Source of the DNA: DTLC01 sp964555645
Lineage (GTDB): Bacteria; Verrucomicrobiota; Verrucomicrobiia; Limisphaerales; DTLC01
Assembly: GCA_964555645.1 (NCBI GenBank)
Contig: CAZKTA010000007.1
Location: forward strand, 75,710-139,709
Length of the DNA: 64,000 nucleotides
Reading direction: 5' to 3'
The position numbers were made by a program, and so were the translations under genes. Positions 26,330 through 35,075 of this stretch are shown here, piece by piece (position 1 is the first letter of the stretch; each line of letters opens with the position of its first letter). The notes beneath the pieces were generated by a model, which saw only the letters and a list, made by a program, of their open reading frames with translations, had not been told where the DNA came from and did no database searches.

Positions 26330-26968
26330 ATGAAGCCACTTGAACAGTGCAAGCTTTACGCGTTTGTGGACACGGCTTATCTGCGGGGACGTGCACCCGA
26401 GCTGGTGGCACAGCAATTGTGTGATGGAGGCGCAGACATTATCCAGTTGCGTGCCAAGGGATTGTCTCTTGATGAGATTAAGCGCATGGCCGAAGCCATT
26501 TTGCCAGTCGTGCGCAGCGCAAACGTCGGGTTTGTGATCAATGACCATCTATTAGTGGCACGTGAAGTTGGTGCTGACTTTTGTCATCTCGGTCAGGAAG
26601 ATTTTTTTGGTGCGGGTTACAAGCGCGTTTCCGAATTAAACATCGCTGAGTCCGGGTTACGGATCGGGCTTAGCACACACGCCCCGGCGCAAGCGTTGCA
26701 TGCTGTTAATGCAGGCGCGCATTACATCGCAGTTGGTCCGGTTTTCAGTACGTCAACAAAACCGTCTGCTACACCTACAACGCTTGATTACGTCCGATGG
26801 GCAGCTGCAAACATCACACTGCCTTGGTTTGCAATTGGAGGAATTACTCTTGCGAATCTAGATGCCGTGCTTGAAGCGGGCGCAAGGCGCGTCTGTGTAG
26901 TGTCAGCCATTCTGAACGCCGGTGACATAACCCGTGCATGCGCCGAATTCAGATGTCGGCTGTGCTGA
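26330..26968 (+). CDS. thiE: Thiamine-phosphate synthase
   Basis: A 212-residue TIM-barrel enzyme joining HMP-PP and thiazole phosphate. Motifs are 'GGADIIQLRAKGLSLDEI', 'VGFVINDHLLVAREVGADFC', 'HLGQEDF', 'GLSTHAPAQALHAVNAGAHY', 'IAVGPVFSTSTKPSA' and 'PWFAIGGITLANLDAVLEAG'. All the diphosphate- and thiazole-phosphate-binding residues of the family appear present. It lies 54 bp downstream of mdh. No TPP riboswitch signature is visible upstream. Confidence 0.94.
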   Translation: MKPLEQCKLYAFVDTAYLRGRAPELVAQQLCDGGADIIQLRAKGLSLDEIKRMAEAILPVVRSANVGFVINDHLLVAREVGADFCHLGQEDFFGAGYKRVSELNIAESGLRIGLSTHAPAQALHAVNAGAHYIAVGPVFSTSTKPSATPTTLDYVRWAAANITLPWFAIGGITLANLDAVLEAGARRVCVVSAILNAGDITRACAEFRCRLC

Positions 26969-27122
26969 TGGCCACCGTTTTTATGCGTTACGCGCTCGGC
27001 GACACATTCAGCTGCACGCACAACCAAGACGTTTTATAGTCGTTTTGGCTTGTCTGGGTTGGTGCAGCAGTGCGAGTCTATATCGAATCAATCACCGTCA
27101 TTGACCGCGTTTTTGAGCGAAC

Positions 27123-29264
27123 ATGCGCACGACGAAATCAAAGGTATCGAGCAGCGTGTTTTTGCGCAGCCTTGTGTTGGTTGGTGGTGTGTTGCCCCTT
27201 ACTTTGACATGCAGCGGGTGCAAATCTGTGAACGGTGCCTGGGCAACATCACAAGCTGGCCCGTCGGCATTGGACATAAACGCACCACCAGCACGCCTTG
27301 CTGCGAAGTTATCTGGGCCCAGCCAGGCCGAAATTAAACGTGCTCTTGAGGCGGTTTACCCAGCAATTGTCCGCATCGATGCTGTGATCGAGCAAGGTGA
27401 GCAAGGCCGAATGCAAAAGCAGCGTGTCACCGGCAGCGGGACAATCATTTCCGAAGACGGCTATGTCATTACGAACCATCACGTAGCCGGCCGAGCGACG
27501 CGTATTGTTTGCAGGCTTGCTACAGGTGAGGAACTTGACGCAGTGCTGGTTGGCACAGACCCACTGACCGACATCGCGGTTCTCAAGCTCGACCTTTCGG
27601 CAAGGCGCGATCCGAAAGCTCGCCTGCCCTTTGCGCGGTTTGGTGACTCTGACAAGCTTAGGATTGGCGACACTGTCTTTGCGATGGGCAGCCCAGCGGG
27701 TGTGTCACAGTCTGTAACGAAAGGTATCATTTCAAACACGGCCATGATCGCACCAGCAGGCAGTGTTTTCATTTTGGACGGTGAACCTGTTGGATTGCTT
27801 GTGCGGTGGATAGGACATGACGCGCAGATTTATTCGGGCAACAGCGGCGGCCCGCTGGTGAATCTGGCTGGTGAAATTGTGGGTGTGAACGAGGTTGGCA
27901 TTGGTAGTTTAGGGGGTGCAATCCCGAGCAATCTGGCCCGCGCGATTGCTGAAGAACTAATCGCAAATGGAACAGTGTCACGAAGCTGGATCGGACTTGA
28001 AGTGCAACCGCTGTTGAAAGGCGCCCGGGATGCTAAAGGCGTGCTTGTGGCGAGCGTGTTGCCGGACAGCCCCGCCAAGGCAGCGGGTATCCAACCGGGC
28101 GATTTAATCATTGAGTTCAACGGTCAGCCTGTGCCCGACTGCCGACTATCCGAGGATATCCCGATGTTTAATCGCCTTGTGCTGAACACACCGGTTGGCG
28201 CAACTGTTACGCTCAAAGGCTTGCGCAACGGGCAAGTTGTCACATGGCAGCTCACAACAACAAATCGTGAGCCTGCACAGGCACGCGAAACAGAATTGAA
28301 ACACTGGGGACTTGTAGTGCGCGACCTAACGCGCACATCGGCGCTTGAAAACAAACGGCCAACAAAACAGGGTGTACTGGTTGACTCAGTGCGTCCAGGC
28401 GGGCCTTGTGCAGAATCAAAACCGCCACTTCAAAGCGGCGACATCATCGTTAAAGTGGCTGATGCGCTCGTTACAAACGTGGCTGATCTGGTCGAGTTCA
28501 CGCGCCGGTTCGTCGGCGACAGTACCGAGCGCAAACCCGTGCTAGTGACATTTGAACGCGGTGCACAACAACTCGTTACGGTGGCGCGTATTGGCCCAGA
28601 GCCACAGGAAGAAAAACCAGCCCGACCACAAAAGGCATGGCTAGGTGTGCAATCACAGGTATTAACACCAGAGCTTGCCGAAGCATTGGGGCTGGATGGA
28701 AAGAAAGGCGTGCGTGTAACACAAGTTTTACCCGATTCACCAGCTGCTCGTGCTGGGATCACGGTTGGCGACATTTTACTGAAGCTCGACGGGCAGGTTA
28801 TACCTGCCAGTACACAGGCCGACCAGGAGTTGTTCGACAACATGATCCGGGCTTATAAAGTAGGCAGTGAAGCCGAGCTTGAAGGCGTCCGGAACGGCGA
28901 ACCGATCAAGCTACTGGTCACGCTTGGTCAAAGCCCGAAAACCGCGCCTGAACTTGCCGAGTACAAAGACGACAGGTTTGAGTTCACCGCACGCGAACTT
29001 TCGCTGGCCGAGCGCGTCGAGGAAAAACTCGATGACACTTTTGCCGGTGTACGGGTTAGCGTGGTGCAACGCGCTGGTTGGGCTGCACTGGCCGGGTTAA
29101 GCTCGGGGGACATTATTACTGCCATAGACGGCAGACCGATCGATTCCATACCTACCCTCAGGGAAACACTGCAAACCCTTGCAAAGACAAAACCGCGCCG
29201 CACAGTGTTTTTCGTCAGGCGCGGTGTCGGGACGTTGTACATCGAAATCGAACCGCGATGGTGA
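27123..29264 (+). CDS. HtrA/DegP-like serine protease with four PDZ-type domains
   Basis: A 713-residue exported protease, roughly 1.5 times the usual Deg length. The N-terminus has a hydrophobic segment and a lipobox-like CSGC (Cys33), so it may be a lipoprotein. The trypsin-like domain carries the triad His120 (TNHHV), Asp150 (DPLTDIAVL) and Ser241 (GNSGGPLV). PDZ-type domains follow at about 280-370, 400-480, 500-600 and 630-705. Each has a G-D-I-I/L segment such as 'AAGIQPGDLIIEFNGQPV' and 'ARAGITVGDILLKLDGQVI'. It probably handles misfolded envelope proteins. It is a single-gene unit with no Shine-Dalgarno sequence. Confidence 0.92.
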   Translation: MRTTKSKVSSSVFLRSLVLVGGVLPLTLTCSGCKSVNGAWATSQAGPSALDINAPPARLAAKLSGPSQAEIKRALEAVYPAIVRIDAVIEQGEQGRMQKQRVTGSGTIISEDGYVITNHHVAGRATRIVCRLATGEELDAVLVGTDPLTDIAVLKLDLSARRDPKARLPFARFGDSDKLRIGDTVFAMGSPAGVSQSVTKGIISNTAMIAPAGSVFILDGEPVGLLVRWIGHDAQIYSGNSGGPLVNLAGEIVGVNEVGIGSLGGAIPSNLARAIAEELIANGTVSRSWIGLEVQPLLKGARDAKGVLVASVLPDSPAKAAGIQPGDLIIEFNGQPVPDCRLSEDIPMFNRLVLNTPVGATVTLKGLRNGQVVTWQLTTTNREPAQARETELKHWGLVVRDLTRTSALENKRPTKQGVLVDSVRPGGPCAESKPPLQSGDIIVKVADALVTNVADLVEFTRRFVGDSTERKPVLVTFERGAQQLVTVARIGPEPQEEKPARPQKAWLGVQSQVLTPELAEALGLDGKKGVRVTQVLPDSPAARAGITVGDILLKLDGQVIPASTQADQELFDNMIRAYKVGSEAELEGVRNGEPIKLLVTLGQSPKTAPELAEYKDDRFEFTARELSLAERVEEKLDDTFAGVRVSVVQRAGWAALAGLSSGDIITAIDGRPIDSIPTLRETLQTLAKTKPRRTVFFVRRGVGTLYIEIEPRW

Positions 29265-29458
29265 CATGGCGCGGACCCACGAGGTGCAATCGCTAAGCCA
29301 AAATGTGCTTCTTGGGCATTTTAGCGCTCAGCAATCAAGGTTGATAAAATGCGTCCGCTAGCCTGATGCCTCTCCTTCAACTCTGCTAAAGACCGATGTG
29401 TGGCGCGTTTGGCGGGTTGAAAACTCTAGGCCGGGTAAAGTAAACTGGGGCAGGGCAT

Positions 29459-29662
29459 ATGCAATGCAAAAAAGAACAAAACCTGAAACGATGCAGCTGT
29501 TCGTATTCGCCCTGTAGTCGAAAGGGCATTTGTTGCGAATGCTTGCATTATCACCTTGCGCACAGACAATTGCCGGGTTGTTGTTTTCCCGAAGATGCAG
29601 AGGCGACCTACGACAGGTCGTTCGAGCATTTCGCGCGCTTAGTCGCGCAAAAACGGGTTTAG
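29459..29662 (+). CDS. Small cysteine-rich DUF6485 family protein
   Basis: A 67-residue protein beginning MQCKKEQNLKRCSCSYSPC, continuing SRKGICCECLHYH and ending with 'PGCCFPEDAEATYDRSFEHF'. The seven or more cysteines in C-x-C and CC-x-C groups, followed by the 'FP-D-E-TYDRS' segment, match the DUF6485 family of small putative metal- or cluster-binding proteins of unknown function. ATG start, complete at both ends. Convergent with the DUF6132 gene 166 bp away. Confidence 0.82.
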   Translation: MQCKKEQNLKRCSCSYSPCSRKGICCECLHYHLAHRQLPGCCFPEDAEATYDRSFEHFARLVAQKRV

Positions 29663-29828
29663 GACCTCACCGCTGGGTTTTCCTCAATCACTTGCGGAGT
29701 AGAAAAACCCGCATCAGCTGACTACCGAAACTGTTCGGGAGTAAACTCTCTTGGGCACTCGATTCTTTTGGTCTATGAGGTCGTGCTGTATTTGAAGCCA
29801 CAAAAGCTTGAGGCCGCATTTGGCGGCT

Positions 29829-29996
29829 TTACCGTACGTTGCTGGCAATAAGCGCGCCAATCACAACACCCCAAATCGTGCTCAGGTACGGATTACTTGT
29901 CAATGGGCACGCACCTGTAGAGCAGCCCACCAACTTGTACCAGCCATAGCCCAATACACCGCCTACCACAGCGCCAATTACAATTCTAAGTATCAT
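29829..29996 (-). CDS. Small membrane protein, DUF6132 family
   Basis: A 55-residue protein read from ATG 29996 to TAA 29829. It has an N-terminal glycine-rich transmembrane helix (VIGAVVGGVLGYGWYKLVG), the motif CSTGACPLTSNPYLST, and a second helix (IWGVVIGALIA). This two-helix layout with the 'C-TG-CPLTSNPY' loop is characteristic of DUF6132 proteins, which are often found near rhodanese or redox genes. The paired cysteines may bind metal or act in redox. It was found by reading the minus strand of an otherwise empty region. Confidence 0.85.
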   Translation of the reverse strand: MILRIVIGAVVGGVLGYGWYKLVGCSTGACPLTSNPYLSTIWGVVIGALIASNVR

Positions 29997-30479
29997 TGTG
30001 TGACTCAGTTTTAGCTACACAACACAACTGACCCGCCAATGTCCAGAAGGTTACATCACAGTACATTCCGTAATTCAACAACCCAAAGAGTTGAGCTTTT
30101 ACGGTCGTAACGTCGCTGCCCAAACTTTCGCCAGGCCCGAAGACGTGAGCGATCGAGTTTTTAGACGCAGCCAATTAGTGGCCGGCCAATCGTAGTTCTA
30201 GTGAGGGTGGGTGGAACAAAAATTTTGTCTTCAGCCGTATCACGTCCGAGTCGGGTGTTATTTTTACCAATTGAAGCTCCCCGGTGTGGATTTACGTTGG
30301 CAACACGTCGCTACTTTGAGTCGCCGCGGCCACTGGTGCGGCTTTTGCCGATGCCCGATAGGTAAAAACAATTTTTCTGTTTTTTGTTCACATGGACCTC
30401 TGGTTTCTGCAAAATCTATCGCAACGTTCTGTGCCGGTGGACTATTAGACAGTGGACGGACCAAACCGTGACGAGAACA
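29997..30479. other. Intergenic region without a supported gene
   Basis: Several frames of 60-110 codons exist on both strands, but none shows a domain, a convincing start or composition like the neighbouring genes. A run of A/T (AAAAACAATTTTTCTGTTTTTTG, in part) near 30362-30390 lies about 100 bp before the deoxyhypusine synthase-like gene and could belong to its promoter or to a terminator. Confidence 0.4.
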
Positions 30480-31466
30480 ATGCAATCGGAAAAGGACGGG
30501 CCTGTTGGGCAGTTTGTACAGCGTCATTTTCGGCATTTCAATGCGGGTGTTGTAGCAGATGCAAGCGCCGCGCTGTTGGTGCATCTGCAAAAAAGGGGTA
30601 AAATGTTGCTTGCCATGGCTGGCGCAATGAGCACGGCCGAGATCGGGCTTTCACTCGCTGAGATGATTCGGCGAGACAAAATCCACGCCATCTGCTGTAC
30701 GGGCGCAAACCTTGAAGAAGACGTCTTCAATCTGGTTGCACACAACGATTATGAGCACGTCAAACATTACCGACACCTGACGCCGGCCGAGGAAGAAGCA
30801 CTTCTTAAACGCGGCATGAACCGTGTCACAGACGTGTGCATACCTGAAAAGCAGGCAATTCTTCGCGTTGAACAGGCGATGCTCAGAAAATTGCAGAAAG
30901 CCGATCAAACCGCGCAACGCATGTTCCCGCATGAATTTCTGTACGAGGTGTTGCGCAACGGCGATCTCAAAGAGCATTATCAGATTGACCCGAAGGACAG
31001 TTGGATGGTCGCAGCCGCCGAAAGAAACCTGCCGCTGTTTGTGCCCGGCTGGGAAGATTCGACCTTGGGCAATATGTACGCCGCGCGCGTCATCGCCGGT
31101 CATATCAAGAATGTCCACACGGTACGCACCGGCATCGAGTACATGATTGCGTTGGCTGAATGGTATGAACGTACCGCAGCCGAACATCCAGTCGGCTTTT
31201 TCCAGATCGGGGGCGGTATAGCAGGTGACTTTGCGATCTGTGTTGTGCCCATGTTGCGCCAGGACCTTAAACGTGTCAATGTGCCGGTGTGGGCTTACTT
31301 CTGTCAGATAAGCGACTCGACAACAAGCTACGGCAGTTATTCAGGTGCCGTGCCAAACGAAAAGATTACTTGGGGCAAGCTCGGCGTTGACACGCCCCGG
31401 TTTATCATCGAGTCAGACGCAACCATAGTTGCGCCTTTGATCTTCGCCCGTGTGTTGGGTTGGTAA
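30480..31466 (+). CDS. Deoxyhypusine synthase-like protein
   Basis: A 328-residue NAD-dependent enzyme-like protein of the deoxyhypusine synthase fold. Features are 'LLAMAGAMSTAEIGLSLAEM', 'ICCTGANLEEDVFNL', 'FFQIGGGIAGDFAICVVPML', 'AYFCQISDSTTSYGSYSGA' and NEKITWGKLGVD, in which Lys300 matches the lysine that forms the imine intermediate. Eukaryotic and archaeal enzymes modify eIF5A/aIF5A. Bacteria lack that substrate, and bacterial homologues are thought to act on small polyamines or agmatine. The extended frame upstream of ATG 30480 is not homologous in style and was excluded. Confidence 0.9.
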   Translation: MQSEKDGPVGQFVQRHFRHFNAGVVADASAALLVHLQKRGKMLLAMAGAMSTAEIGLSLAEMIRRDKIHAICCTGANLEEDVFNLVAHNDYEHVKHYRHLTPAEEEALLKRGMNRVTDVCIPEKQAILRVEQAMLRKLQKADQTAQRMFPHEFLYEVLRNGDLKEHYQIDPKDSWMVAAAERNLPLFVPGWEDSTLGNMYAARVIAGHIKNVHTVRTGIEYMIALAEWYERTAAEHPVGFFQIGGGIAGDFAICVVPMLRQDLKRVNVPVWAYFCQISDSTTSYGSYSGAVPNEKITWGKLGVDTPRFIIESDATIVAPLIFARVLGW

Positions 31467-31640
31467 CAAACCCAGCCCGATCACAAAAGATAAGTCTGTG
31501 CCGCACCAGTTATAAAACGAAACTGACCAGTCGCCCGACGCCAAGTACGCCTACCCGACTATTGCTCAACTTGTATGAGCTTACGTCAGGAAACGGTCGG
31601 GCACGCACGAGCCGGGTCTCGTTCTGGGTGATTGCAAATT

Positions 31641-33356
31641 TCAAAAACCAGTTGCACCGGCAGCCGGGAATGTTCCGAAGCGGTAGCCGCTTACCATGAG
31701 TAATTCGATCTTCTCGTATCGGCTAACGCCTTTTGTGTTTTCTAAAGTGACAATTTGTTCGAGCTGCGTCGCCGTGTTTTCGATAAAGTGTCGTATTTGT
31801 CTGCCCCAAACGTAATTGTACGGTTCATCAAACCAGCGCAACGGCCCGTGCGGTGCAGGGGGTAAGGTCGGCACCGTAATCTCACCTGGCCGCGGTTTTG
31901 GTAAAAGGCCAACTACCCAAACTTTGTTGCCTGCACGCAGCGTATGGCGCATCCGCTCTAAAACCGGACCGTTTGGGTCGGGCGCCGCGAGTTTTTCTTT
32001 TAACAGGTCATAGCGATGGAACCTGTGATCGGCAATTGGTGGGATTGTAGTCCACTGAGCCGGGCCGTTGTAATACCGTTTGAATGAAATGCCGCAGTAC
32101 CACGGCAAAACCACAACTAGGTCTTCATCTTTAACCCGCTCATTTAATATGTGCGCAACAAAATCAATGTTTGTCTGGCGTTGTGTCACGCGGCTCCAAG
32201 CTGGCAACAGCGATATCACCACAAATAAACCGACTGCCAAAGCCCAATTTAGTCGGTGGCGAGCTACTTGGTCCGATAGTCCCGTCTGAACGCACACGGC
32301 CACAATTGGCATCAGCGGTAACCAGTACCAAGGCTGAGTGGGCAGCCCCGCATGCCATAAGAATAAAAAGAAGCCAAACGCACCCGTTAAAGCCGTCAGC
32401 CCGACGAAGAGCGGTAACTCAACCGAAATTTCGTCACGCCGTGAGATCGGCTTTTCGAGCGATGCTACGCCAGTCCATACCGCCAGCACAAATAACCCAA
32501 TCCAAATCAACGGCCCAAGCCAAGGGGGTGTACCAAACGCTTCTGAGAAACTTGCCCATGCAACTGGCGGGCGAAACCCGGCTTTTCCAACGATCCACCA
32601 GCTTTGCGACTTCTTCAACGGCTGCAAATATGGCAACAACGACAATGCCGCAGGCAGCCCCGCAGCAATGCTTAGTAAAGCATTTTTGAAACGCCGATGC
32701 CGTAAGCAAACCACTGCTGCACTACAACAAATTGCGCACAGCAAAAAGGCGTTCTGATACAGACACTGAACACTTGCCAGTCCGAACACAGTGGCTGCAA
32801 TAAACCGCGTTGGGGTTGCCTTCACTACCGTTTGCCATATCAGACCCAGTGTTGTAAGCATTAGCATTGCACCCAGACCATACGCGCGGATCGAGTCGCC
32901 CCAATGTATGACCGTTGCGTTAATTGCCAGCAAACCTAATGAGACAAGTGGCTTGCGCTTACCCAAGACCCACGCAACCCACCACAGTACACCGAGCATC
33001 CCGAGGCCAATCATAAGCCCCAACATGCGCAGGCCGAAATCGGAATTGCCAAACCCTAGCTCAACCCAGAGCCGGACCAACAGCGGGAAAAGCAATGGGA
33101 ACGAGTCATAGGTAAGCATTTGCCATACTTCACCCAGCGTTGGTAGTGTGGCCAGCGCCACCAGGCCGGCTTCATCACGCCACAGGGCGCCTGCATTGAA
33201 AAGCCTCGTTACGTGCAAGCAAACCGCAAGCAGCGTTACGCATATGCACACAACGCATTCCAGGTCCAGCGCACGGATGACTTTGCCGAAAGTCCATCGG
33301 GTACCAAAATTGTGAGCGGATTCCCGGTTCAAGTTTTTTGGTTGTGCTTCGTGCAT
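31641..33356 (-). CDS. GT39-like polytopic membrane glycosyltransferase
   Basis: A 571-residue protein with a short cytosolic N-terminus, a first helix (CVVCICVTLLAVCLHV) and then the acidic loop motif GALWRDEAGL, equivalent to the catalytic Asp/Glu of GT39/GT83-type polyprenyl-phosphate sugar transferases. About ten more hydrophobic segments follow and a soluble C-terminal domain of about 190 residues. It is distantly similar in layout to the enzyme at 14371-16008. No glycan cluster surrounds it, so its acceptor is unknown. Confidence 0.82.
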   Translation of the reverse strand: MHEAQPKNLNRESAHNFGTRWTFGKVIRALDLECVVCICVTLLAVCLHVTRLFNAGALWRDEAGLVALATLPTLGEVWQMLTYDSFPLLFPLLVRLWVELGFGNSDFGLRMLGLMIGLGMLGVLWWVAWVLGKRKPLVSLGLLAINATVIHWGDSIRAYGLGAMLMLTTLGLIWQTVVKATPTRFIAATVFGLASVQCLYQNAFLLCAICCSAAVVCLRHRRFKNALLSIAAGLPAALSLLPYLQPLKKSQSWWIVGKAGFRPPVAWASFSEAFGTPPWLGPLIWIGLFVLAVWTGVASLEKPISRRDEISVELPLFVGLTALTGAFGFFLFLWHAGLPTQPWYWLPLMPIVAVCVQTGLSDQVARHRLNWALAVGLFVVISLLPAWSRVTQRQTNIDFVAHILNERVKDEDLVVVLPWYCGISFKRYYNGPAQWTTIPPIADHRFHRYDLLKEKLAAPDPNGPVLERMRHTLRAGNKVWVVGLLPKPRPGEITVPTLPPAPHGPLRWFDEPYNYVWGRQIRHFIENTATQLEQIVTLENTKGVSRYEKIELLMVSGYRFGTFPAAGATGF

Positions 33357-33627
33357 TTCCGCGGTTTGGGTCTGTCGCGCCTACCATTGGCAATCATTCT
33401 ACTGCCCTGTGCGCCAGCAACAGCCGGCGCTGTTTTTAGTGGCGGAAAGATAGAAATGCTACACAATCCCGCGCAAGCGAATCCGAACGCAGGCGGACGC
33501 GGTCCCAGCCGGGCTACAACTGCTGCAAACCTCTACCGATTGACAATATACGAAATCCACTGCGCGGAGCTTTGCCCACCTCGCATGCACACAGCTTCAG
33601 AGCTGGGACTCTATAACAGTGACCTGA

Positions 33628-34293
33628 TTAAGGAATGGCAAGCCGGTTACTTAACTTGGCCGAGTTTGCCAATAGCTCGCGCAGGCCTGATCCATTAACT
33701 TGGCGCACTGTGCCGTCCGCCAGTGCAACGTTGCCCGCGTTCTGGTCCCACCCATGGATTCTCCGTGTCCAACCAACGTTTTGGTTCGTGCTCAACAGCC
33801 AAAGACCGGGTTTTAATTGTTCGCCATCGAGTGTTATCTTGCAGTCCCCCGCGAGCAACATGCAGGGCCGCTTCAGCGCAGTGTCAACACTTACAAAATA
33901 GCTAATGTTTGCCTCGGTTAAGTTTGTCCCAAAACTCAAAGCGCCCTTGCGTGTGCGGTCGTTGGGGCAAATCAAAATCTTGGGTATGGTCAGCTCATTC
34001 GACATCACCCCGTAATGCGGCGCGACCAACCCGGATTCGACCCACTCCCATGACCCACCCTTAGCCACTGGCACCTGCATGGGGAACTTTTCATTGTGGT
34101 CACTTGCCCAGACCCGGAAACTTATAGCGACCTGCCTGACATTGCTTATGCAGTGGATTCTGGAAGCCCGTTTTTTGGGCTGTAACAGGCCGGACAGTAA
34201 CATCCCGGCCAGCACCCCAATAATTGCAATAACCACAACAGCCTCTACGCGCGTCAAAGAATTGGTGCTTCGGGTTGCACAATGAGGTTTCAT
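33628..34293 (-). CDS. Lone pseudopilin with H-x9-DG-type C-terminus
   Basis: A 221-residue protein with a basic leader, then S-LTRVEAVVVIAIIGVLAG, a type IV prepilin-like helix with Glu at +5 although Ser replaces the usual Gly before the cut site. 'RASRIHCISNVRQVAISFRV' is followed by the W-A-x-D-H-N-x-K segment, and the C-terminus has 'IHGWDQNAGNVALADGTVRQ'. This is the widespread planctomycete/verrucomicrobial pseudopilin class (DUF1559 neighbours), whose copies are numerous per genome and of unclear individual function. It is separate from the operon at 9.5-14.2 kb. Confidence 0.88.
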   Translation of the reverse strand: MKPHCATRSTNSLTRVEAVVVIAIIGVLAGMLLSGLLQPKKRASRIHCISNVRQVAISFRVWASDHNEKFPMQVPVAKGGSWEWVESGLVAPHYGVMSNELTIPKILICPNDRTRKGALSFGTNLTEANISYFVSVDTALKRPCMLLAGDCKITLDGEQLKPGLWLLSTNQNVGWTRRIHGWDQNAGNVALADGTVRQVNGSGLRELLANSAKLSNRLAIP

Positions 34294-35075
34294 TGTACCT
34301 GCCAGAACCCGCGACTTCTGATTCGAAAAAACAACCCATTTTCAGAAACATCCTGCATTGCAACGGAACACTGTTCAATTAGCCAGGGTATTTCATGATC
34401 TTAGGGAGTACACACCATTTGGCCGGTGCGGGCGGGAGTCTTACCGGATCGCTGAAACTTTCCCAGCCTCGCACAGGCCATTGGCCAAATCGCATCGCAC
34501 GCGTGCACCGCCGGCTAAACCCGCATCCGGCTGTGTAAAAAAATGATCTCGGTTTACTAGGACTCGAGCGCACCCGGGCAGGGCGCGCGTCATAAACGGG
34601 TATGAAACATCCGGGCTGGAGATCCTTTGATTCGGTTGTGTAAGGTGAGCCGGGTCACAAAAGGGCTGAAAACTACCTCGACTTTTACGGTGCAAATAAA
34701 TTTCGCGGCCCAGCGAAGCGTCCCAGGGACCAATTTTCAGCGTGATTACCGAAAATGAACATGGGCTTTTAGTTCGTCTGTCGGGATCGGTGATTGCGCC
34801 AGACGCAAGGGCTGTGAGCCGAGGCTTGACTGGGCTGCAATCGCCGTAGAAGCTTCGGACAGATAACCGGCAGCGTAACAGGACCTTAAACCTTGCACGT
34901 GGCCGATCGGAGTGAGATGGGCGCACTGCAGGTCGTGTGCGTGAATTGTATCGTTGAGGTAGCACAAAGGGCTGGTTGCCATGTTTAATCCACCCGCTAG
35001 ACTTGGAAAGTCGCAGGGGCAGTGGCGCAGACTTTGCCATATTCAACAGCGCTAAACCGATATCAACTGCGAAAC
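34294..35075. other. Intergenic region without a supported gene
   Basis: A 201-residue minus-strand frame (34441-35046) spans most of this interval, but it is Arg/Ser/Pro-rich, has no hydrophobic or helical periodicity and resembles no family, so it is not called. Several short complementary stretches (for instance around 34790-34860) could fold, which leaves a structured RNA possible. No known RNA signature was recognised. Confidence 0.4.

Noticed and set aside
30211..30471. 86-codon plus-strand frame with a CGFC-like segment
   Set aside because: The cysteines looked zinc-ribbon-like at first, but spacing and the rest of the frame fit no known domain.
34441..35046. 201-codon minus-strand open frame
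   Set aside because: Composition is Arg/Ser/Pro-rich without hydrophobic periodicity, there is no family pattern, and it overlaps the start of the TPR gene.
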